Assembly: GCA_946410535.1 (NCBI GenBank)
Contig: CAMKAR010000145.1
Coordinates: 1-5,884, forward strand
Direction of reading: 5' to 3'
Length of the DNA: 5,884 nucleotides
From: an uncultured Bacteroidales bacterium
Lineage (GTDB): Bacteria; Bacteroidota; Bacteroidia; Bacteroidales; F082
The notes under the pieces are model-generated. The model saw only the letters and a program-made list of their open reading frames with translations, was not told where the DNA came from and searched no databases. Below are positions 1-5,346 of this stretch, piece after piece. The position numbers and the translations under genes were made by a program. The first letter of the stretch is position 1. Every line of letters begins with the position of its first letter.

Positions 1-1539
1 AGCAGGGGGATTATTGCCACTGCTATTGTCGTTTCTCCAGCAGAACGCTAACTTGTAGGTGCCAGCTGAAACATTAATTGTTGTGGTTTTCCTTTGCCAT
101 GATGATTGTTGATTCAAAATAGTGTTGTTATTCAAGTCAATCCAACCAGTGGGGGCATCAAAACTTTCGCCATCAGTGAGTGTTGTTGTTGAAGGGACAA
201 GACCTACACGGATATAGTCAAAACGGTCTTCGCCGTATGCTTTCCAGTCAAAAGAAATGACATAGTCTTTGGTTTCTCCGAAGTTAATCTCTCTGTAAGC
301 CCACACGGCACCTGCAGCTGTATTGTTGTATTGGTTGTCAATACCGTTGTAGGAGATAAAGAGGCCATTATTGCTATCGTGGGCTCCTGCTGCGCCATAA
401 TACCATTTGTTGGTGCGCCCGCCGTTGACAAATTGCCAACCATTTTGGTTGTTTTCGAAGTCCTCGATGTAGGGTAGGTTAGGCAGTTCTGCGATGATAT
501 TCACCATATAATCTTCGCATTCACCGTGAATGTTAGTAGGTGTGCAAGGATCCAACTCGTCTCCGCTCATATTATAGTGATACATCACTCTCATGAGATG
601 GCTCCCTGTTGTAGCATAGTAGGGTATCGACACATTTATAGAAACGGTTGAATTCGGTGTAATGCTGTTGCTGTATGTTCCAACCCTTTCGGTAGAAGAA
701 TCAAAAGTGCCATCGTTATTAAAGTCAATCCAAATGGCTGCTCCGTGGTATCCACCGCCATCAGAACTGGACAGCGATGCCGAAACCTGGGCGCCTATCG
801 TCAGCGTGGTTGACATAAGCGTGTAGTCACCATAGCCATTTGTTGATAAGCCTGTGGAATTGTTAATGTCTCCCAACGTAAAATTGGTAATATAGTCTGA
901 TACTCCACTGAAGAATGGGGTACAAACATCCCCACCGCCGCTAGGATCGGTATATGTCACACTGAAATCGTCGAAGTACCATGAGCCTTCTTCGTCATCG
1001 CTGCCGAAAAAAGTATATTTTACGGCCAAACGGTAGGATGAGTTGGTAGGGGCACTCATGGTGGACAAGTCGTAGTTGTATGATGTATAATTATGGTTGC
1101 CAGCAGTTGCAGGCTGAGAAATGTTTGTCAAAGAATGGAAGGTACTGGCATCGTTGGCATCGGTGATATAACCAAATTGGCCACGGCCACTAGTGTGACC
1201 AGCTACTTTAAACTGAACGGTGAGCGTATTCAAGGGCTTGTTGAATTTGGGAAGCACAAAAATGTTTGAATTGCTGCCGTTCGTCATACATTCTAATGAA
1301 TTCCTACCAACAGGAGATAACCAAGTATCGCTTATGAGGACACAGGGCTTACCATCGTATGTCGCCGGTGTGGCCCATTCACTGCTTAATGGCGTGTAGC
1401 GGGTTCGTTGGATGTAGCTTTCAAAGTCCTCCGACCAAGGTAGTGTGGCTGTAATAGCTTTGGGAGTTTCTTGAGCCTGTGCTGCCCACGGCAATCCAAG
1501 CGCGAGCAACAAGATAAAGAGTAAAGCCTTTCTTTTCAT
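1..1539 (-). CDS. Secreted choice-of-anchor J / GEVED-domain surface protein (C-terminus outside window)
   Basis: The reading frame is open for 513 codons from the ATG at 1539 to the window edge, so the protein is truncated here by the window and not by mutation. Residues 1-22 form a signal peptide (MKRK, a Leu-rich core, then AQA before Gln23). Residues about 34-196 form a choice-of-anchor J (MAM-like, cleaved-adhesin-type) domain, opening with PWSEDFES and closing with WYFDDFSV. Residues about 206-350 match a GEVED domain, with DFNNDGTFD at 272-280 (a possible calcium-binding loop) and GECEDYMVNI at 339-348 near its end. A second J-type domain starts at 354 with LPYIEDFEN and is cut at the edge. 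Related Bacteroidota proteins are exported to the cell surface, often by type IX secretion, but the C-terminal sorting signal that would show this is not visible. The protein is rich in Asn, Ser, Thr and Gly, as expected for an extracellular beta-rich protein. The ligand is unknown. Confidence 0.88.
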   Translation of the reverse strand, partial: MKRKALLFILLLALGLPWAAQAQETPKAITATLPWSEDFESYIQRTRYTPLSSEWATPATYDGKPCVLISDTWLSPVGRNSLECMTNGSNSNIFVLPKFNKPLNTLTVQFKVAGHTSGRGQFGYITDANDASTFHSLTNISQPATAGNHNYTSYNYDLSTMSAPTNSSYRLAVKYTFFGSDDEEGSWYFDDFSVTYTDPSGGGDVCTPFFSGVSDYITNFTLGDINNSTGLSTNGYGDYTLMSTTLTIGAQVSASLSSSDGGGYHGAAIWIDFNNDGTFDSSTERVGTYSNSITPNSTVSINVSIPYYATTGSHLMRVMYHYNMSGDELDPCTPTNIHGECEDYMVNIIAELPNLPYIEDFENNQNGWQFVNGGRTNKWYYGAAGAHDSNNGLFISYNGIDNQYNNTAAGAVWAYREINFGETKDYVISFDWKAYGEDRFDYIRVGLVPSTTTLTDGESFDAPTGWIDLNNNTILNQQSSWQRKTTTINVSAGTYKLAFCWRNDNSSGNNPPA

Positions 1540-1628
1540 TGTTTTTAGATTTCTTTTTAGTTAGTATTTAGTTGATTATCAATTTATTTCTATTTAATTT
1601 TTGTCAAAAAACGCCTCAAAAGCGGATG

Positions 1629-1658
1629 CAAAGGTACTAAATAAATTTATAATAGCAA
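1629..1658 (-). promoter_or_regulatory. Bacteroidales-type promoter of the surface protein gene
   Basis: On the minus strand the -7 element TACCTTTG (1636-1629) matches TAnnTTTG exactly. It is preceded, 18 nt upstream, by TTGC (1658-1655), a fair match to the -33 TTTG-type element. Transcription would start near 1622-1625, giving a leader of roughly 85 nt before the ATG at 1539. That leader is A/T-rich, has A-rich sequence just before the ATG and no Shine-Dalgarno, which is normal for the phylum. This is the best-matched promoter in the window. Confidence 0.7.
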
Positions 1659-1679
1659 GGATTTTTTTAGTTGGGAGTT

Positions 1680-1699
1680 TTTTCAATAGGTGTTGAAAA
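1680..1699 (-). terminator. Weak hairpin downstream of the HsdR_N-like gene
   Basis: A 7-bp inverted repeat (TTTTCAA, 6-nt loop, TTGAAAA) begins 12 nt past the stop codon at 1711-1713 on the minus strand. It is the only hairpin seen between that gene and the next promoter. The stem is almost all A-T and is followed by A-rich rather than U-rich sequence, so it does not fit a classical intrinsic terminator. It could be a 3' end structure or chance. Confidence 0.2.
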
Positions 1700-1710
1700 G
1701 CGTCGTCTTT

Positions 1711-2163
1711 TTAATCGCAAGCCGACTGCATCTCGGCATACGAGGGCAAACTGTCCATCGCGCGAAGCGCCGCTCCATTCGTCTTGAAACAATAAACGGC
1801 GATGCCGTTGGTGAGAAGCAGGTAACGGGGATGCAAGGCGGAATGATAACGCACGGCCTGGTCGAGGACGAGCGGGGTGAGGGCAACACTCGCGGCCTTG
1901 CACTCCACCACCATCAGCGGGCGACCCTCGGTGCCAAACACGACGGCATCGGCACGCTTGTCCATGCCGTTCACCTTGACGGAATACTCCACCGCCACCA
2001 AACCCGACGGCACCTTGAGTCGCTCCACCAAGAGATAGAGCGTCTTTTGTCGCACCTCCTCTTCGGGCGTCAAAGCAACGAAACGCCGACGCAAGGGGTC
2101 GAAGACCAAGGTCTTGCCCTCGCGCTCCTCTGTTTTGAACCATTGCAGACGGTTGGTTTCCAT
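1711..2163 (-). CDS. Stand-alone HsdR_N-type PD-(D/E)xK domain protein
   Basis: This 150-residue protein resembles the N-terminal domain of type I restriction enzyme R subunits (the HSDR_N_2 group). The likely active-site residues are all present: Glu34-36 in TPEEEVRQ, Asp72 in RADAVVF, Glu87-x-Lys89 in VVECKA, and Gln102 in the following DQAVRYH motif. The Lys70-Arg71-Ala-Asp72 stretch after the first strand is typical of the group. No helicase motor, specificity subunit or methylase is encoded with it, so it is not part of a restriction system in this window. Small single-domain proteins of this type are common in Bacteroidota and their role is not established; DNA binding or cleavage is inferred from the fold only. 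The ATG at 2163 fits because a -7 promoter element lies just upstream and the conserved domain begins soon after. The start of a divergent lipoprotein gene lies 80 nt away. Confidence 0.8.
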   Translation of the reverse strand: METNRLQWFKTEEREGKTLVFDPLRRRFVALTPEEEVRQKTLYLLVERLKVPSGLVAVEYSVKVNGMDKRADAVVFGTEGRPLMVVECKAASVALTPLVLDQAVRYHSALHPRYLLLTNGIAVYCFKTNGAALRAMDSLPSYAEMQSACD

Positions 2164-2176
2164 CGGGATTTGTTTT

Positions 2177-2217
2177 GTTTCGCAAAAATAGTTTTTTTTC
2201 GGATTCCTATGCGAAAC
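2177..2217. repeat. Gapped 8-bp inverted repeat between divergent genes
   Basis: GTTTCGCA at 2177-2184 is repeated as its exact reverse complement TGCGAAAC at 2210-2217, with 25 nt between. The left arm overlaps the first bases of the minus-strand -7 element (2183-2190). The right arm lies in the region upstream of the plus-strand -7 element. The placement would suit an operator acting on both genes, but arms of 8 bp can arise by chance and no regulator is known. Confidence 0.3.
2183..2190 (-). promoter_or_regulatory. -7 promoter element of the HsdR_N-like gene
   Basis: On the minus strand this reads TATTTTTG, an exact match to TAnnTTTG, and it is extended to TATTTTTGCG exactly as before the transglycosylase gene (5280-5271). 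It would start transcription near 2177-2179, leaving a leader of only about 15 nt before the ATG at 2163. No convincing -33 element is seen at the usual spacing. Confidence 0.5.
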
Positions 2218-2231
2218 TTACGCCATTATTG

Positions 2232-2239
2232 TAACTTTG
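2232..2239 (+). promoter_or_regulatory. -7 promoter element of the small lipoprotein gene, 4 nt before its ATG
   Basis: TAACTTTG matches TAnnTTTG exactly. It ends at 2239 and the ATG is at 2244, so transcription from this element would begin at or within a few bases of the start codon, giving a leaderless message. ATGC at 2209-2212, 19 nt upstream, is only a weak -33 candidate. Confidence 0.5.
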
Positions 2240-2243
2240 CGGC

Positions 2244-2612
2244 ATGAAAACAGACATCCTCTTCCTCACAGGTCTCGCCATCGCGCTCTGCGGCTGCCAT
2301 CACGGCGGCGACAGCATCGTAGGCACTTGGACCGTCGACAAAGTGAACGTGCAGTTCGACGAGCGACGCAACACACCCGAACTGGTCAGGCAAATCGGCG
2401 AGATGGAGAAACAGAACACCATCACCATCAGCGCCGACTCCGTGCTTACGCTGACAAACGCCGACGGCAGCATGACGGGCCGCCTGCATCTCCTCGACGA
2501 CGGCACGATACTGGTCGATGCCATGCCGATAGGGCAATGGAAAGACAGACAAATCGTTACGCGGACTGGCTCGCCCATCGGCGAAGTCGTAGTGACTTAT
2601 AGGAAACGGTGA
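2244..2612 (+). CDS. Small secreted lipoprotein of unknown function
   Basis: The 122-residue product has a lipoprotein signal: a hydrophobic stretch (residues 5-16) ends in the lipobox LCGC, with Cys18 as the lipidated residue. The next residues (HHGGDS) lack the acidic run associated with surface export in Bacteroidota, so a periplasm-facing anchor is more likely. The mature part starts with GTWTVDKVNV (about 27-36), reminiscent of small lipocalin-like hypothetical proteins. It then has a charged helix-like segment (about 39-56) and several short beta-like strands (TITIS, SVLTLT, GRLHLL, GTILVD, IVTRT, EVVVTY). This would suit a single small beta-barrel or sandwich, but I do not recognise a specific family. 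The ATG at 2244 is needed for the signal peptide, as the next in-frame Met is deep in the mature protein. The gene converges on the DUF4837 gene with 7 nt between stop codons. Confidence 0.72.
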   Translation: MKTDILFLTGLAIALCGCHHGGDSIVGTWTVDKVNVQFDERRNTPELVRQIGEMEKQNTITISADSVLTLTNADGSMTGRLHLLDDGTILVDAMPIGQWKDRQIVTRTGSPIGEVVVTYRKR

Positions 2613-2623
2613 GTGACTCCTAT
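2599..2623. repeat. Inverted repeat spanning both convergent stop codons
   Basis: ATAGGA (2599-2604) and TCCTAT (2618-2623) can pair across a 13-nt loop that contains the stop codon of the plus-strand gene; the right arm contains the stop codon of the minus-strand gene. It is symmetrical and could fold in either transcript. The stem is short, there is no U-tract on either side, and an alternative pairing (GGAAA with TTTCC) competes, so a bidirectional terminator is only a possibility. Confidence 0.2.
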
Positions 2624-3630
2624 GGCCTTTCCACGAACTGCACGCTGTAGAGGATTGATTCCAGCTGGAGCAGGGCGTTGCGTTTCTTCTGGTTAGGCTC
2701 GTAGTAGAACCCCTCGACGGTGACGAGCTGCCCCGTGCGGCTGTCGGCGAAGGTGTACGACACGAAAGGCCCGCCCATGTAGTTGTTGACGACACGCCAC
2801 ATGCCACGCATCTCTTTGGCATAACCGGCAGGGAACTGGCTCGCGGTGGTCACCATAGGCGGCACAAACTCGGTCTCGGTGCCCATGTAGGAGCCTTCCG
2901 ATGGGCCGGGGATGTATTGCCCAAGCATCATGTCGCGCATGGCCACAAGGCTCTGCGTCTCAAACTGCAAGGTATCCTTATAAGGTGTTTGGTAGATGAC
3001 GATGTCGGCACTCGAGCGTTCCAGTTCCTTGCGGAGCCACATGAAGTCGGGTTCGCTCTTGGCGATATAGAAGCCTTGCGGCACGGTCAACGTGAAGCCG
3101 AACTTGTCGGCGATGGCCTTGCCAATGGCCTCGTCCTTGGTGGGACGGAACACGTTCATGATGCGCTCGCGTTCCACCTTGTCGAACCAACGTTGGTAGA
3201 CCTCCTTTTGCCTGTCGAACAGCTCGACCCACGAGGTCAGGTCGGGTGCGCTGATCTTGACGTAGCGCTGCGGCGCGGCCCAGAGGTCTTCGGCGGTCTC
3301 GGCCACGGCCACTGCGAGGTTGGGGTTGATTTCGACCTCGATGATGTTCTTGTGCTTGCGGAACATGTCGGAGAAGCCCGCCACATTGATGTGGGCCAGC
3401 TCGTTGCGCGACTCGGGCTGCGGCAAACCATATTGATAGTCGAGGAAGAAATGGCGGAGCGAGTCGCCGATGCGGCCATTCCATTGCTCGTCGTTTTGGG
3501 TGACGACCATAATCTCGGAGGTGCCACCCACCGAGCGGTCTTTCTTGGGTGTGCGCGACTCTTCGCTGCAAGCCACTGCCAAACAGGCCAGTGCAAGCAA
3601 CAGTGTCATGTTTCTCAATGTCTTTTTCAT
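2620..3630 (-). CDS. DUF4837-family lipoprotein
   Basis: I place the start at the ATG at 3630 (336 residues). From there the protein opens with MKKTLRN, a Leu/Ala core and the lipobox-like AVAC, with Cys21 lipidated. An ATG 24 nt upstream (3654) would add eight residues that spoil the signal peptide, and it lies inside a hairpin. Features typical of DUF4837 are a GGTSEIMVV strand soon after the anchor (35-43), FTLTVPQGFYIAK (179-191) with DFMWLRKE (195-202) following, YIPGPSEGSYMG (239-250), and RGMW (275-278) with MGGPF (285-289). The family has no established function. Cys21 is followed by SEES, resembling the acidic lipoprotein export signal of Bacteroidota, so surface display is possible. 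It sits 45 nt downstream of the lytic transglycosylase gene with no promoter motif between, so the two are probably co-transcribed; a role in wall or envelope maintenance is inferred from that alone. Confidence 0.78.
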   Translation of the reverse strand: MKKTLRNMTLLLALACLAVACSEESRTPKKDRSVGGTSEIMVVTQNDEQWNGRIGDSLRHFFLDYQYGLPQPESRNELAHINVAGFSDMFRKHKNIIEVEINPNLAVAVAETAEDLWAAPQRYVKISAPDLTSWVELFDRQKEVYQRWFDKVERERIMNVFRPTKDEAIGKAIADKFGFTLTVPQGFYIAKSEPDFMWLRKELERSSADIVIYQTPYKDTLQFETQSLVAMRDMMLGQYIPGPSEGSYMGTETEFVPPMVTTASQFPAGYAKEMRGMWRVVNNYMGGPFVSYTFADSRTGQLVTVEGFYYEPNQKKRNALLQLESILYSVQFVERP

Positions 3631-3650
3631 GGTTATAATGGATTTTGTCT

Positions 3651-3667
3651 GCATTCGAGCCGAATGC
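3651..3667 (-). other. Hairpin in the transglycosylase-DUF4837 intergenic region
   Basis: The minus-strand transcript can form a perfect 7-bp stem, GCAUUCG / CGAAUGC, closed by a 3-nt loop GCU. It begins 8 nt after the transglycosylase stop codon and ends 20 nt before the downstream ATG at 3630. It is followed by AGACAAAAUCC, not a U-tract, so it is not a classical terminator. It may be an RNA-processing or stability element. The upstream candidate ATG at 3654 lies within its 3' arm. Confidence 0.45.
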
Positions 3668-3675
3668 CGGTTTGG

Positions 3676-5226
3676 TTATTTCTTGATTTTCAATTTTTGT
3701 CCCACCTTTACGTTGTTGCTCTTCAGGCCGTTCCACTTCTTGAGGTCGTTGACGGTGCAACTGTATTTGCGGGCGATGGAACTCAGCGTCTCGCCTTTCC
3801 TGACGGTGTGCGTCTTGACCGTCGGCGAGGTGGCCGACTTGTTGCCCGAGCTGCTCTTGGGCGTTGTCTTGCCCACTTGGGCCATGGGGGCACCCGATCG
3901 GTAGATGGTGAGCCGTTGGCCGACGTGGATCGTGTCGCGCTTGAGTCGGTTCCAGCTTTTGATCTTGGCCACGGTGACATGGTATTTCTTCGCGATGCTG
4001 CCCAAGCTCTCGCCTTTCTTCACCACATGGACGAAGCTGTCGCTCACCTCTTCCACTTTCTCCTCGATGTATTCGCGGGCTTTCTCGGCCTTGCTCACAT
4101 AGGAATAGATGCTGTCCTCAAGTTGGACGAAACGCAGCGTGTATTTCGTGGGCATACGCAACGCATAGGGGCGTTCCTTGGTGCCCGGCACGATGCGCTT
4201 GGTGTATTGCGGGTTGAAGAAAACGAGATCTTCCATCGGCACGCCGATGCACTCGTTGATTTGGTCGTAGCCCACACGATCGTGCACCATGACGGTGTCG
4301 GTACCATGGAGCAGCAAGCCTGGGTCGGTGGGATAAAGGTTGTGTTCGGGGGCATAGTTCATCACATAGGTGACGGCGATGAAGGCCGGCACATAGCCTC
4401 GCGTCTCCCGAGGCAGGTAAGGCCAGATGGCCCAGTAGTTCTTCACGCCACGCGCACGGAGGATGGCCTTGTTGACCGTGCCCGGACCGGAGTTGTAGGC
4501 CGCCAGCACGAGAAACCAATCCTCGTAACGGTCATAAAGGCTTTGCAGGTATTGGCAGGCCGCTTCGGTTTCCTTCTCGGGGTCGTAGCGGTCGTCGACC
4601 AACGAGGTGACGCGCAAGCCATATTCCGCGCCTGTGCCGCGCATGAACTGCCACAAACCCTTGGCGCCTGCCTTCGAGCCTGCCGTGGGATTGAGTGCAC
4701 TCTCCACCATGGCCAAGTATTTGAGTTCCAGAGGCAAATTGTATTTGGCCAAGTATTCCTCAAACATGGGGAAATAGACATACGACAGGCCCAACATGCG
4801 GCTCGACTGCTGCCGCCGGCGGTTGGCGTAAAGGTCGATGAACGACTTGACGTGGTTGTTGAACGTCAACGGGATGGTGGTCTCATAGGCCAAGGCCTGG
4901 ATGCGCTCCATGTAGACGCTGTCGTCATAGCTCGGCACAACGTATTCGGGAAAGTCATATTTGTTCCATGCTTTCTTGTCGATATCGAGATAGACGTCCT
5001 GGGATGTGCTGATGCTGCTCACCAAGTCGAGCATCTCCATCACCGTCGACTCCTCGACGACAGCCTTGCCAGAGTTCAAGTCGTTGATTTCCTGTTCGTC
5101 GAGAACCATCTCAAGGCTGTCGGGTTCCGGATCTTGAGGGTCGGGGGCTTGAGGGTCATAGACTTGGGCGAAAAGCTGCGTGACAGGCAAAAGAAACAGT
5201 ATAAGTATAATATGCTTGTGCTTCAT
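3676..5226 (-). CDS. mltD: MltD-like lytic transglycosylase (SLT + LysM domains)
   Basis: This 516-residue periplasmic enzyme would cleave the glycan strands of peptidoglycan with formation of 1,6-anhydro-muramic acid ends. Residues 1-20 are a signal peptide (MKHKH, hydrophobic core, LFA before Gln21), with no lipobox, unlike the E. coli MltD lipoprotein. A short Asp/Pro-rich stretch follows (24-36). The SLT domain spans about 155-290: the catalytic glutamate is Glu175 in AMVESALNP, followed by GAKGLWQFM (187-195), AAYNSGPGTV (242-251) and YVPAFIAV (278-285). A degenerate LysM-like segment (about 311-361) and a helical linker (about 377-398) follow. Two clear LysM modules then occur at about 399-442 and 473-515, separated by a Ser/Thr/Lys-rich linker; they should hold the enzyme on the wall. 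The start has a fair -7 promoter element about 47 nt upstream. The DUF4837 lipoprotein gene follows in the same direction, and an AI-2E-type membrane protein gene diverges upstream. Confidence 0.93.
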   Translation of the reverse strand: MKHKHIILILFLLPVTQLFAQVYDPQAPDPQDPEPDSLEMVLDEQEINDLNSGKAVVEESTVMEMLDLVSSISTSQDVYLDIDKKAWNKYDFPEYVVPSYDDSVYMERIQALAYETTIPLTFNNHVKSFIDLYANRRRQQSSRMLGLSYVYFPMFEEYLAKYNLPLELKYLAMVESALNPTAGSKAGAKGLWQFMRGTGAEYGLRVTSLVDDRYDPEKETEAACQYLQSLYDRYEDWFLVLAAYNSGPGTVNKAILRARGVKNYWAIWPYLPRETRGYVPAFIAVTYVMNYAPEHNLYPTDPGLLLHGTDTVMVHDRVGYDQINECIGVPMEDLVFFNPQYTKRIVPGTKERPYALRMPTKYTLRFVQLEDSIYSYVSKAEKAREYIEEKVEEVSDSFVHVVKKGESLGSIAKKYHVTVAKIKSWNRLKRDTIHVGQRLTIYRSGAPMAQVGKTTPKSSSGNKSATSPTVKTHTVRKGETLSSIARKYSCTVNDLKKWNGLKSNNVKVGQKLKIKK

Positions 5227-5272
5227 TAGGCTAGAGTTTGAAAATGGGTGAGACTCCTTTTTAAACAGAACG

Positions 5273-5280
5273 CAAAAATA
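5273..5280 (-). promoter_or_regulatory. -7 promoter element of the transglycosylase-DUF4837 transcript
   Basis: On the minus strand this reads TATTTTTG, followed by CG, identical over 10 nt to the element before the HsdR_N-like gene. It predicts a start near 5267-5269 and a leader of about 42 nt. A second exact TATTTTTG lies further upstream at 5341-5334 and could be an alternative. No convincing -33 element was seen. An AAGGAG at 5259-5254 lies 27 nt from the ATG, too far to act as a normal ribosome binding site. Confidence 0.5.
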
Positions 5281-5312
5281 ACCAAAATTGTGTAAGAAGG
5301 GTGAAAAAATAC

Positions 5313-5320
5313 TAATTTTG
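5313..5320 (+). promoter_or_regulatory. -7 promoter element of the AI-2E-family gene
   Basis: TAATTTTG matches TAnnTTTG and lies 26 nt before the ATG at 5347, predicting a leader of about 20 nt. TTG at 5288-5290 is a possible but over-spaced -33 element. The element lies 32 nt from the divergent minus-strand -7 element at 5273-5280, so the two promoters could interfere with each other or share a regulator. Confidence 0.45.
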
Positions 5321-5346
5321 TCCTTCCAACCGACAAAAATACAGCT

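Noticed and set aside
204..443. A 79-codon minus-strand frame within the surface protein gene
   Set aside because: It is out of frame with the 513-codon open frame that carries continuous J and GEVED domains, and is a frame shadow.
1711..2163. Type I restriction system
   Set aside because: Only the small N-terminal-type domain is present. No helicase region, HsdM or HsdS is encoded in the window.
1690..2247. A 185-codon plus-strand open frame opposite the HsdR_N-like gene
   Set aside because: It is antisense to a gene with intact PD-(D/E)xK motifs, shows no domain of its own, and runs through the promoter region between the divergent genes.
2226..2822. A 198-codon minus-strand frame overlapping the small lipoprotein and the end of the DUF4837 gene
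   Set aside because: It crosses two supported genes in other frames and has low-complexity composition with no signal or domain.
3631..3654. N-terminal extension of the DUF4837 protein to the ATG at 3654
   Set aside because: It would place eight extra polar and mixed residues before a canonical MKK lipoprotein signal, and the ATG lies within the intergenic hairpin.
2917..5229. A 770-codon open frame on the plus strand running across the DUF4837 and transglycosylase genes and their spacer
   Set aside because: Its protein is rich in His, Val, Leu, Asp and Arg without recognisable domains, as expected for the complement of GC-rich coding DNA, and it has no promoter motif. Both minus-strand genes beneath it have clear signal peptides and family motifs.
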